Position numbers and translations under genes: made by a program. From the NCBI GenBank assembly GCA_964350895.1, contig CAYGMG010000028.1:1-35489 (forward strand): a stretch of DNA of 35,489 nucleotides. Direction: 5' to 3'. Within the stretch, counting starts at the first letter, position 1; every line of letters begins with the position of its first letter. This DNA comes from Pseudomarimonas sp964350895 (GTDB lineage: Bacteria > Pseudomonadota > Gammaproteobacteria > Xanthomonadales > Xanthomonadaceae). Positions 17,481-27,000 of the stretch are shown one piece after another. The notes under the pieces are model-generated. The model was not told where the DNA came from. It was given only the letters and a program-made list of their open reading frames with translations, and ran no database searches.

Positions 17481-19186
17481 CCGGGGATCATGCCGGTGAG
17501 GTCGATGACGCGGGCCACCTCGTCGATCGTGGTGACCCCGTCGCGGACCCGGCGCAGGCCGTCCTCGGCGATCGGCACGAAGCCCTGCGAGACCGCGTAC
17601 TCGGTCAGCTCGCGCTGGGTGGCGCGGCGGGCGATCAGCTCATCCAGCCCGGTGTCGAACTTGAGCGTCTCGATGATCGCCACACGGCCCTTGTAGCCAA
17701 GGAAATTGCAGTGCTCGCAGCCGACCGCGCGGTACAGGGTGAGCGGCTCGTCCTCGTCGACCCCGAGCAGGGCGCGCTCGACCGATTCCGGGGCGTACTC
17801 CTGGCGGCAGTGGGCGCAGAGCTTGCGCAGCAGGCGCTGGGCGACGATGCCGATCACGTTGCCGGCGATCACCTCCGGCTGAACATTGAGATCCAGCAGG
17901 CGCGGGATGGAGCGCACCGCGGAGTTGGTATGCAGGGTGGTGAACACCTGGTGCCCGGTCATCGCCGCGCGGAAGGCCATCTCGGCGGTGTCCTGGTCGC
18001 GCACCTCGCCGACCAGGATGATGTCCGGGTCCTGGCGCATCATCGAGCGGATGCCGTCGGCAAAGCCAAGCTTGGCCGCCTCCGACACCGCGGTCTGGCG
18101 GATCATCGGGATCGAGTACTCGACCGGATCCTCCAGGGTCATGATGTTGACCTGCTCGGAGTTGCGGTAATTGAGGATGGAATACAGCGTGGTGGTCTTG
18201 CCCGAGCCGGTCGGCCCGGTGACCAGCAGGATGCCCTCCGGGCGCGAGAGCATCAGCTTGAGCAGGGTCAGCTGGTCGTCGCGCAGGCCGAGCGAATCGA
18301 CCGGCACGATGCCCTTCTTGCGGTCGAGGATGCGGACCACGTAGTTCTCGCCGTGGATGGTCGGCTGCACCGCGGCGCGGAAGTCGAACTCGCGGCCGGC
18401 CAGCACCAGCGAGATGCGCCCGTCCTGCGGCGCGCGGTTCTCGGCGATGTTCATCCCGGCAAGGATCTTCAGCCGCACCAGCATCGCCGCCCAGTAGCGC
18501 GAGTGCAGGGCGCGCACCTGGCGCAGCACGCCGTCGACCCGGTAGCGGATGCGCAGGAAGGACGGCTCAGGCTCGAAGTGCAGATCCGAGGCGCCGAGCA
18601 GGGCGGCGTCGGCGAGCAGGGCGTCAACCAGGCGCACCACCGGGTGGCTGTACTCGGAGGCGTCCGAGGCGGACAGCGAGGTGAAGTCGATCTCGCCGGT
18701 CTCGATCTCGTTGAGGATGCCGTCGATCGACAGCTCATGGCCGTAGTACTGCTCGATCGCGCGCAGGATTTCGCCGCTGGAGGCCAGCCGCCAATGCAGC
18801 TCGGCGCGGTCGCCAAGCAGCGCCCGCGTCTGGTCCATGGCGATGATGTTGTTGGTGTCCGAGATGGCCAGGGTCAGCCGGCGCGTCTCGCGGTCGAGGC
18901 TGACCGGAAACAGGGTGTGCCGGCGGGCCACTTCCTTGGGCACCAGGAGCAGGGCCTCGCGGTCGACGAAGATGTCCGACAGCGAGATCGACTCGAAGCC
19001 GAGGTTCTCGGACAGCGCCTCGCGCAGGGTGTTCTCGGTCAGGAAGCCGAGGGTGACCAGCACCTCGCCGAGGGGCTTCTTCAGCCGGTTCTGCTCGAAC
19101 AGGGCGATCTTCAGCTGGTCGGAGGTGATCAGCCCCTGATGGAGGAGTTCGTCACCCAGCCGGCGCTTGGCAGGCTGGGCGCTCAT
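17477..19186 (-). CDS. mshE: MshE, pilus extension ATPase (GspE/PilB family) with c-di-GMP-binding N-terminus
   Basis: The protein has 569 residues. The N-terminal MshEN module is a tandem c-di-GMP motif: R9-L10-G11 ... G18 ... L25 ... Q32, then L39-G40xxLVxxG47 ... L54 ... L58. The C-terminal ATPase has Walker A GPTGSGKT (324-331), an Asp box in RQDPDIILVGEVRD, a His box (TGHQVFTTLHTN) and a zinc motif with C457, C460, C490 and C493. Extension should therefore be gated by c-di-GMP, as known for Vibrio MshE. It overlaps both neighbours by 4 nt. No GGDEF/EAL gene lies in the window. Confidence 0.95.
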   Translation of the reverse strand: MSAQPAKRRLGDELLHQGLITSDQLKIALFEQNRLKKPLGEVLVTLGFLTENTLREALSENLGFESISLSDIFVDREALLLVPKEVARRHTLFPVSLDRETRRLTLAISDTNNIIAMDQTRALLGDRAELHWRLASSGEILRAIEQYYGHELSIDGILNEIETGEIDFTSLSASDASEYSHPVVRLVDALLADAALLGASDLHFEPEPSFLRIRYRVDGVLRQVRALHSRYWAAMLVRLKILAGMNIAENRAPQDGRISLVLAGREFDFRAAVQPTIHGENYVVRILDRKKGIVPVDSLGLRDDQLTLLKLMLSRPEGILLVTGPTGSGKTTTLYSILNYRNSEQVNIMTLEDPVEYSIPMIRQTAVSEAAKLGFADGIRSMMRQDPDIILVGEVRDQDTAEMAFRAAMTGHQVFTTLHTNSAVRSIPRLLDLNVQPEVIAGNVIGIVAQRLLRKLCAHCRQEYAPESVERALLGVDEDEPLTLYRAVGCEHCNFLGYKGRVAIIETLKFDTGLDELIARRATQRELTEYAVSQGFVPIAEDGLRRVRDGVTTIDEVARVIDLTGMIPG

Positions 19187-20865
19187 CGCGGCGAGCCCTC
19201 CACCGCCGGCAGCTGCTGCGACAGGGTGGTGATGCGCCGGGCCAGTGCCCGCGGATCGAAGGCCGCCGGCCGCGAGCGGCGCAGCTCCTCGGCGCGCAGG
19301 TAGTGGTCAAGCGCCAGCCGCGGCTTGTGCAGGCGGTCCAGCGCGACGCCAAGGTTGAAGATCACGTCGGGATCGTCCGGGGCCAGCACCGCGGCCTCGA
19401 AATAGGATTGCTGCGCCTCGTCCCAGCGCTGGCTTGCGGCGAGCACATTGCCCAGCGCGAAGTGCAGGGCCGCCGAGCGCGGCTGCGCCGCCAGTGCCTC
19501 GCGCAGCTGGCTCTCGCTGCGCACGCCGGCGCTGCCCTGGCCGCTGCCGAGCAGGGCGGACAGCGCGGTCGGATTGCGCGGGTCGACCTTGAGCACCTCG
19601 CGGTAGCGGCGCGCCGCCGTGGCCAGATCGCCTTCGCGCTCGGCGATCACCGCCAGCCCTAGCAGGGCGTCGGGATGCCGCGGATGGCCCTGGAGGGCGA
19701 GCTGATACAGGCGGCGCGCGGTGTCCAGCTCGCCGCGATTGAGTGCCGCATAGCCTTCGAGCAGCGGCTGCTGGGCCTGCCTTGCGCGCTCGATGACCAG
19801 GGTGGGTGCCGGTCCGACGCGCGGCGCCGGTGCTTCGCGGATGCTTGCGCTGCTGGCGCTCGGCAGGCTGCTGGGCGCGGCGACGGGGGCGTCCGGCGCT
19901 GGCGCTGCAGACGCGGCGGACGGCAGCGCCGCGCTGGCGGCGGCAAGCTGGGCGTCGGGCGCGGCGCTTGCTGGCGGCATGCTTGCTGGCTCGACCGCCG
20001 GGCTGCTCGGCTGAAGCAAGGCGGGCGCTTCGGCCACGGATTCCACGGCGCTGGCCATCTGGGCTTCGGCCAGTACCTCATCGGAGACCGGTGCCACGGC
20101 AATCGGCGCCGTGCCGAGTGAGCTACCCGGCCGGGTCAGCCACCAGCCGCCCACGCTCATCAGCGCGGCGAGCAACAGAACGACGCCGAGCAGCACGCGC
20201 TGCCGGGTGCGTCCGGGGTGGGTGCGCTGCTGCGCTGCTGCCAGCACTTCGCGGGCGGCGCGGCGGGAGGCGTCGCTGCCGGTCTGCAGACGGCCTGCCG
20301 CGGCGGCGGCAGGATCGCGGCTGACCGGCGCAGGCGCAGGCGCGGCCTTGCCCGTCGACGGCGGCGCGGCGCGCGACGCAGGCGCTGCCTTGCCGGCACC
20401 TGTTGCGGCGGCCGCGGGATCGGCAGCTGGCTGTCCGACGCCTGCGGGCTCAGCGCGGGGCGCTGCCACGTTCGTGCTTGGCGCGTCTGGCGCAGAAGCC
20501 TGCGCTGCGCTCGCTGGCGCCGCTGTCTGCTCGGCGGCTGCGGATGCCTCGCGCGGCTCGGGCGTGGCAGGGCTGGCGGTCTCCGGACCGGAGCCAGAGT
20601 CGGCATGGCCTGCAGGCCCAGGCGCCGCCGCAGCCGGTGTGGGTTCCTCCTGCGGCGCCAGGCTCAGCTCAAGTCCGCCGCCGGCATTGCCCGCCGGGGT
20701 CGCTTCCTTGGCTGGTGCGGCCGAAGCCTCCTCGGTTTGTTTGCTGGCCGGCTGCCCGGCTTCCGGCTTGCCCTGCTCGCCTGCCGCAGCGCCCTCGGCC
20801 GGCTTGCCCGCCTTGGGGCCCTTGCGCGCCTCGGCCTGCTTGAGTGCCTCGATCAGCAGGCTCAT
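19183..20865 (-). CDS. mshN: MshN-like TPR protein
   Basis: The protein has 560 residues. It starts MSLLIEALKQAEARK, common in MshN/GspB-like proteins. Residues 20-200 are a low-complexity Ala/Pro/Glu linker, then one membrane helix (224-243), another Ala/Pro stretch, and TPR-type helices from about 360 (ALNRGELDTARRLYQLALQ, then ALLGLAVIAEREGDLATAA, ALHFALGNVLAASQRWDEA, VIFNLGVALDRLHKPRLAL). It should organise the assembly complex on the periplasmic side; the unusual linker length may be lineage-specific. Confidence 0.8.
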   Translation of the reverse strand: MSLLIEALKQAEARKGPKAGKPAEGAAAGEQGKPEAGQPASKQTEEASAAPAKEATPAGNAGGGLELSLAPQEEPTPAAAAPGPAGHADSGSGPETASPATPEPREASAAAEQTAAPASAAQASAPDAPSTNVAAPRAEPAGVGQPAADPAAAATGAGKAAPASRAAPPSTGKAAPAPAPVSRDPAAAAAGRLQTGSDASRRAAREVLAAAQQRTHPGRTRQRVLLGVVLLLAALMSVGGWWLTRPGSSLGTAPIAVAPVSDEVLAEAQMASAVESVAEAPALLQPSSPAVEPASMPPASAAPDAQLAAASAALPSAASAAPAPDAPVAAPSSLPSASSASIREAPAPRVGPAPTLVIERARQAQQPLLEGYAALNRGELDTARRLYQLALQGHPRHPDALLGLAVIAEREGDLATAARRYREVLKVDPRNPTALSALLGSGQGSAGVRSESQLREALAAQPRSAALHFALGNVLAASQRWDEAQQSYFEAAVLAPDDPDVIFNLGVALDRLHKPRLALDHYLRAEELRRSRPAAFDPRALARRITTLSQQLPAVEGSPR

Positions 20866-22592
20866 GGCTGCATCGACCGGTCATCGTCGGCTTCGGCCCC
20901 GCGCTCGAAAAAATCACCCTGCGGCAGGCGGTCGGCAAAGCCGCGGAAATCACCCTGCAGGCTCGGATCGCGCAGGATCGTCGGGCGCAGGAAGATCACC
21001 AGCTCGCTCTTGCTCTTGCGATCGTTGCGGTACTTGAACAGCTCGCCGATCACAGGCAGGCGGCTGGCGCCGGGCACGGCATCGCTGTTGCGCTCGCTCT
21101 GGTCGCGCATCAGCCCGCCGAGCACCGCGGTGGCGCCGTCGCGGACCTTGATGATCGACTCCATCTCGCGGGTCTGGATTTCCGGCACCAGGCTGGAGAT
21201 CGCCGGAATGCTGCTCGAGCTCTGCCGGGCCAGGGCCAGGGTCAGGGCCACGCCCGGATCCTCGACATAGCGGGTCAGCCGGGAGATGGTCGGACGCAGG
21301 TTGAGGGTCACCTGGTCATCGTCGCCGACCTGCGGCGTCACGTTCATCAGGAAGCCGACCGGCACGGTGTTCGGCGTCGACTGCACGGTGATCTGCGGCG
21401 GCGCGATGTCGGTGGCCGGCGTCGAGTCGATGGTCAGGGTGAAATAGACCAGGTTGTCGACCACCTTGATCAGGGCGGTCTGATTGTTGAGTACGCTGAT
21501 CTTCGGGCTCGACAGCACGCGGGTGCGGCCGAAGTGTTCGAGCAGGCGGATCGACAAGGCGACGTCGACGCTGCCGATCGAGCCGAGGTGCTCGAGCACG
21601 CCGAGCGCCGGGATATCCGCTTCGACCGGAGTGCCGCCGGGCAGGGTAGTGCCGCCACTGGGCCCCTGGCTGAGGCGGAAGCGCGAGTTGCTCTGGCGCA
21701 GCAGATTCCAGTCGATACCCTGCTGGTAGCCATCGTTGAGCTCGACCTCGACCACGGTGGCCTCGATCAGCACCTGGCGCTGGGCGTTGTCGACCAGGCC
21801 ATCGATGAACTCGCGGACCCGCTGGTGCTGGCGCGAGGTGGCGCGCACACCGACCATGCCGGTCTCGACGTGGGCAATCACCGAGGCAGCCTCGCGGAAG
21901 CGCACCGGCTGGGCGGCAGGCGCGGTTTCCCCCTCGGCCACTGCTGCCTGCGGCGCTTCCTCGGGGATCAGCTTGTCGGTCTCCCGCAGCAGGTCCTGCA
22001 GGGCCCTGATCAGGCTGTCCCAGAAGCGGTTGTTGGTGGTGTTGGACAGCTCGGTTGACGAGTTGTTGCCAAGGTCGCTCTGGGCGCTGCCGGTACCGCC
22101 GGGGGCAGCGACCTGGGTGGCAATAGAGACCTTCGAGACCGCCTCGCGCGACATGTTGAGGTAGTCGATCTTGTACATCTGCAGATACGGCGAGTCGGGC
22201 ATCACCGTCAGGTTGCCCTCGCTCAGCTCGTAGCGCATGTCGACCTGGCGGGCCACCCGTTCGAGGATCTGCGGCAGGGTCTGGTCGAGCGCGTTCAGGC
22301 TGACCGTGCCCTGGATCGAGGGATGCACGTCGACATTCAGCCGGGCGTCGCGGGCCAGCGCGAACAGCAGCTCTTGCGCCGGCACCCCGCTGACCACCAC
22401 GTTGTAGGTTTCCAGTGGTGGCAGGGCGCGCGGCGGCGGCAGCTGGGCGCTGCGCTGCACCGGCTGCGGGATGTCCGCGCTGGGCGGCATCGGCTGCGGC
22501 CCCTGCAGGTGGGCGTCGGAAACCTTGGGCGGTTGATGGGCGCAGCCGGCAACCAGCAGGGCGGCGAGCAGGGTGAGTCGCGGTCGGGGCAT
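20862..22592 (-). CDS. mshL: MshL, pilus secretin lipoprotein
   Basis: The protein has 576 residues. A signal peptide ends in the lipobox LLVAGC (C17). A secretin N-terminal domain follows (TYNVVVSGVPAQELLFALARD to LNALDQTLPQILERVA), then the secretin barrel with ALIKVVDNLVYFTLTID and RLPVIGELFKYRNDRKSKSELVIFLRP, the usual late signature. It forms the outer-membrane ring. The ATG at 22592 is preceded by GGTGA, but a GTG at 22601 with GGAG upstream is also possible and would add three residues. It lies 13 bp after mshM and overlaps mshN by 4 nt. Confidence 0.93.
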   Translation of the reverse strand: MPRPRLTLLAALLVAGCAHQPPKVSDAHLQGPQPMPPSADIPQPVQRSAQLPPPRALPPLETYNVVVSGVPAQELLFALARDARLNVDVHPSIQGTVSLNALDQTLPQILERVARQVDMRYELSEGNLTVMPDSPYLQMYKIDYLNMSREAVSKVSIATQVAAPGGTGSAQSDLGNNSSTELSNTTNNRFWDSLIRALQDLLRETDKLIPEEAPQAAVAEGETAPAAQPVRFREAASVIAHVETGMVGVRATSRQHQRVREFIDGLVDNAQRQVLIEATVVEVELNDGYQQGIDWNLLRQSNSRFRLSQGPSGGTTLPGGTPVEADIPALGVLEHLGSIGSVDVALSIRLLEHFGRTRVLSSPKISVLNNQTALIKVVDNLVYFTLTIDSTPATDIAPPQITVQSTPNTVPVGFLMNVTPQVGDDDQVTLNLRPTISRLTRYVEDPGVALTLALARQSSSSIPAISSLVPEIQTREMESIIKVRDGATAVLGGLMRDQSERNSDAVPGASRLPVIGELFKYRNDRKSKSELVIFLRPTILRDPSLQGDFRGFADRLPQGDFFERGAEADDDRSMQP

Positions 22593-22605
22593 CAGGTTCA
22601 CCGGA

Positions 22606-24039
22606 TCAGTCTCCGCTTCGCAGGGTCGTGCGCGAACGCACGATAGGCAGATTGTTGCGCACAGCAGGGCTGAGCTGTGCCGTCGAGGCGAGCGCAGCGC
22701 CGGCGTCGGCATAGTCGCCAGCGTAGACGACCAGGCTCAGAGCGCCTTCGTTGCCACGCAGCGCGGCCATGGTCGGCGTGGCACCCAGTTCTCCGGACAG
22801 CGTCTGCAGCTGGCGCATCAGGCCGCTGCGGTCGCGCCCGGAGAGGGTCGCGATCTGCAGCGTGTAGGCATTGCCATCGCTGCCCAGCCAGCGGCCAAGG
22901 CGCTCGGCGGACTGCTGCAGCAGGTCACCGTCGGTGACGGAAGCGGGCGCGGGCGCTGGTGCGGCGGGATGGGTGGCAACCGGCGTGGTCGGCGCGCCGA
23001 CCGGCGCTGCTGCCGGCACCGGCTCAGCCTGCGTCGCGCTGTTGGCTTCGCTGTTGCGGTCGGGCGTGGCCGGGGCTGCGGCCGCGGCGGGCGGCACGGA
23101 GACGCTCGATGCGGCCTGCTCGGGTGGAGCGGGGGAGCCGCGGCCGGCGGTCAGCTGGCCAATCGCGAACGCTGCCAACACGGCGGCGGCAATTCCGGCG
23201 GCGCGCCAGCCTGGACGCCAGCTGGAGGGCAGGACCAGGCCGGCATCGCGACATGCGCGGCGCACGTCCTCGGCTTCCGCGCGCTGCACGTTGCGGGCGA
23301 AGGCCGAGAGCAGAGCCTTGTCGGCCAGGATATGGATGCGCCGGGTGATTCCGCCGGCGGCGCGGGCGATCAGCGCCACCGCGGCGTCGCTGAACGGCAG
23401 GGCGCCGCGGAAACCCGCGGTCTGCATGCGGAAGCCCAGGTAGTCGCGCAGCTCGCCACGCGGAAGCGGCCCCAGCTCGAAGCGCTGGACCACCCGTTCC
23501 CGCAGCTGGCGCAGGTCCCGCTGGGCCAGCAGCTCGTTAAGTTCCGGCTGGCCGAAGAGGACGATATTGAGCAGCTTCTGCGTGCTGGTTTCGAGGTTGG
23601 ACAGCAGGCGCACCTCTTCCAGCGAGTCGCGCGGCATGGCGTGCGCTTCGTCGATGAGCAGGACCACCCGGCGACCTGCCGCAAAGCGGCGGATCAGCTC
23701 GCCGTTGAGTGCGTCGACCCGGCTCGGCGCCGTGCTGGGATCGACCCCGAGGTCATGCGCGATGGCGTCGAGGATTTCGTTGCGCGAGAAGGACGGGTTG
23801 GCCAGATAGATCGCGTCGATGCCCTCGGGCAGATCCTCCAGCAGCATCCGGCAGAGCATGGTCTTGCCCGAGCCGACCTCGCCGATCACGGTGACGATGC
23901 CCTCCTCGGACTGCACCGCATAGCGCAGCGCCTGGAGCAGCGAGCCGCGGCCGCTGCCGGCGTAGAAAAAATGCGGATTCGGAGTGATCGAGAAAGGTGT
24001 CTCGTTCAGCCCGTAGTGCTCGAGGTAGAGCGCGCTCAC
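22606..24039 (-). CDS. mshM: MshM, ExeA-like AAA+ ATPase with C-terminal SPOR-like domain
   Basis: The protein has 477 residues. It starts MSALYLEHYGLNETPFSITPNPHFFY, the classical ExeA/MshM opening. Walker A is GEVGSGKT (53-60) and Walker B VVLLIDEAH. After the ATPase comes a membrane helix (280-296), an Ala/Pro linker and, at about 391-470, a SPOR-like domain (YTLQIATLSGRDRS, LSLVVYAGDY). In related ExeA systems a separate partner binds peptidoglycan; here a peptidoglycan-binding part appears fused, so MshM itself could anchor secretin assembly at the wall. It overlaps the lipoprotein gene by 4 nt. Confidence 0.9.
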   Translation of the reverse strand: MSALYLEHYGLNETPFSITPNPHFFYAGSGRGSLLQALRYAVQSEEGIVTVIGEVGSGKTMLCRMLLEDLPEGIDAIYLANPSFSRNEILDAIAHDLGVDPSTAPSRVDALNGELIRRFAAGRRVVLLIDEAHAMPRDSLEEVRLLSNLETSTQKLLNIVLFGQPELNELLAQRDLRQLRERVVQRFELGPLPRGELRDYLGFRMQTAGFRGALPFSDAAVALIARAAGGITRRIHILADKALLSAFARNVQRAEAEDVRRACRDAGLVLPSSWRPGWRAAGIAAAVLAAFAIGQLTAGRGSPAPPEQAASSVSVPPAAAAAPATPDRNSEANSATQAEPVPAAAPVGAPTTPVATHPAAPAPAPASVTDGDLLQQSAERLGRWLGSDGNAYTLQIATLSGRDRSGLMRQLQTLSGELGATPTMAALRGNEGALSLVVYAGDYADAGAALASTAQLSPAVRNNLPIVRSRTTLRSGD

Positions 24040-27000
24040 GGTGCGCTGAAACTGATGGTGATCGGGCCGACACCGTCGGCCGACACCGGGCAGGTCCAGG
24101 TCCCGCTCACCGTCGTGCCGCTGTTCAGCACGAAGGCCAGGGTCGTGACGCCCTGACTGCTGGTCGGCGCGATATCGGCCGGTGGCACGATGAAGAAGCC
24201 ACTCGAGCTGCCGGGGTCGCAGGCGCCGACCACCGGGCGCAGGTTCTGCACCGGGATCAGGGTGGTGCCGGCGCCCTGGGCGAACACGCCGACCTGGACG
24301 TTGAAGGCCGCTGATTGCTGGTCGGCGGTGACCGTGAAGCTGTTCGGGATCGCATCGACACGGACCACCTGCAGGGCGGCGGCGTCGAACAGCACATCGA
24401 CCGACTGGTCGCCGGCGCGGATGGTGCAGGTCACCGTGCCGACCGGCAGCGGCCCGGCGTCGATCTCGAAGCGAAGGCTGCTGATCCCGTTGGCGTCGGT
24501 CGCACTGATCTGGACCGGCGGAGTGATCAGGAAGTCGCTGGTGGTGCCGGACGGCGTGCAGAGCACCGCCGGGACGACGCCGGAGAACGGTCTCCGGGCG
24601 CTGCCGGTACCGGCAAACACGCCGACATTGACCACCGCGATGCGATCGATATCGTTGGCCTGCACGGTGAACTGCGATGGGCTGGCGGTGATCTCGCCGA
24701 TCGCCGCGTCGCCGCCTTCGCAGCCCGGCGGCAGCGGTGCCGGCAGGGCATCGCAGGCGCGCACATCGGTAACCGAGATCTGCCGCCGGCTGATCACCCC
24801 GGAGGGCGAGGTCACGGTGACCGTGAGGATGCCGCTGGAGGGTTCGCCGTCACCGACGATCAGTGTCTGCAGGCGCAGCGGGCCGCGGGCGTTGGAGTTG
24901 CCGACGGTGAAGTTGGCCTCGCCCAGCAGCTCGCCATTGCTGCTGCTGATCTCGACCGTGCTGCCGGCGGGCGGCAGGTTGCCGTTGAGGTCGGAGATGT
25001 TGATCTGCAGGCTGCGCGGCGACAGCTCGTCAAGGCTCAGCGAGGAGGGCGACAGGTCGATGTTCGCGGCGCTGGTGGCGAGCACGATCACCGTCTCGGC
25101 GCGGACGTCGACCTCGGAGTTCTGCCGGCAGCCGGCGCTGTTGCACAGGATGCCGTCATAGATCCCGTTGCCGGCATCGCGCAGGCCATTGCCGTTGCGG
25201 TCAAGGAAGGGCTCGCCGAGCTGGTAGCGGTCGTCCTCGTTGTCGTCGCGGAAGGCCTCGCCCAGGTCCTGGAACGGCTCGCCGGCGTCGTACTGGCCGT
25301 TGCCGTTCAAGTCGGTAAAGCTCTCGTCGCCGGGCAGGGTGATCAGCACGCTGGCCCGTCCATCGGCCGGCCGGGGATTCTGCGAGCGCAGGCTAACCGC
25401 GCAGACGCCGCCGCTGAGTACGCAGACCGGGTCGATCGCAGCGCCCTCGGTGGTCAGCGTGGCGCGCGTGCCGTCAGCGACCGGGTTGTTGAAGAAGTCG
25501 GCAGCGCGCAGGGTCAGCGTGGTGTCCACGCCATCGATGTTGAAGCCCTCGATGTTGAAGGTGCTGACCGCAAGCGAGATCGAGTCCTGGTCCGGCGTGC
25601 CCGAAGAAATGCTCAGCGCCTCGGACTGCGCGGTGACTCCGTTGTCCAGGTTGGCCAGCACGCGCAGGCTAAGCGCCCGGGTACCGGTGGTGACGGTGAC
25701 CGAAACCAGACCGTCGCTGTCGCTGATCGCTTCTGCGGGGGTCAGGCTGACCCCGCCGGCAGCGTTGCTCAGGCTGAAGCGCACTCGGGCGCCGGCCACG
25801 CCGACGCCGCTCGCGCTGGTCGCACGAAAGCGCAGCACGGCGCTTTCAGGGCGGCCGCTGCCGCCGCGTCCGCGCAGCGCCAGCTGCACGGCGCTGGCAT
25901 CGACGTAGCCGAGTCCGCCGGCGATCGCCTGCTGCACGGTCAAGGTGGCGCTGGCCGCTGCGCCCAGCTGCTGGCCGGGGAGTCGCGCGTCAGCCTCGAT
26001 CAGGTCCTCGCCGACGCAGCCGGAAAGCGGCGTGTACGGCGCATTGAAGCGGCCATTCAGCGCGCGCACCGAGGCCACCAGGGTGGCGCTGCCAAGCGCG
26101 GCGCAGCGACTGCTGAGGAAGACGTCGACCGGTGCGGTGAAGACCACCCCGTTCTCGTCGCGCAGCTCGCCGCTGAGGGTCAGCGTGCTGCCGACCGGAA
26201 TGCTCGATTGCGACAGGCCCAGGCGTCCGGCCACGAACGGGCTGCCGCTGCCAAGGACCAGCTGCGGCAGGCGGATCTGCAGGCTGCGCAACGCGCTGAC
26301 CGAACTGTCTTCGCTGAGCTGCACGCTGGCCGACACGTTGAATGCCCCGGCATTGGTGCCGGCGCGAAGCCGGGCCACGGCCTGTCCGGCGGCATCGCTG
26401 AGCACGCGGCCGCTGGCCGGCTCGAACTGGCCGCCGTCGGTGGTGAAGACCACGGTCAGGCCCGGCAGGGGCTGCCTTGTGATGATGCTGGCGCCGTCGG
26501 CGGAGCGGGTGACCTGCTCCAGCGCGGCGCGCAGATCGACCACCTCGCCGGCGCGCAGGGTGCTGGTTTCGCGCCCCTCGCTGTCAAGCACGCGCAGGCT
26601 GATCTGCGGCTGCGCGCCGGGGACGATCTCGAAGTTGAGGCTGGCGCTGCCGTCAGGGGTGCCGGACAGGCTGGCGCGGGCCTGGAGCACGCTGGCGCCG
26701 GTGCTGCTGCCGGCGGTCAGGGTGGCGCTGGCGCGGCCCTGACTGTCGGTCAGCACGTCGCCATTGCTCGGCGTGATGCTGGCGCCGCTCGCGCTCAGGG
26801 TGACGATCAGGTTGCCGGCCGGCGCGCTGCTGTCGCTGGTGATCCGCCCATCCTGGCTGACCACGGTGCGCAGGTTGGCGGTGACTTCGATGCGCCCCTG
26901 GGCACCGGCCGGAATGCGGCTCAGCGGATTGCCGTCGCCGTCGAGCAGGGACAGGCCGAGTTGCAGGGTGCGGGTGGTGGTGGTCGGCAGCGGGTTGCCG

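Noticed and set aside
17711..19303. A 530-codon open frame antisense to mshE
   Set aside because: Same compositional effect; mshE is strongly supported by motifs on the other strand.
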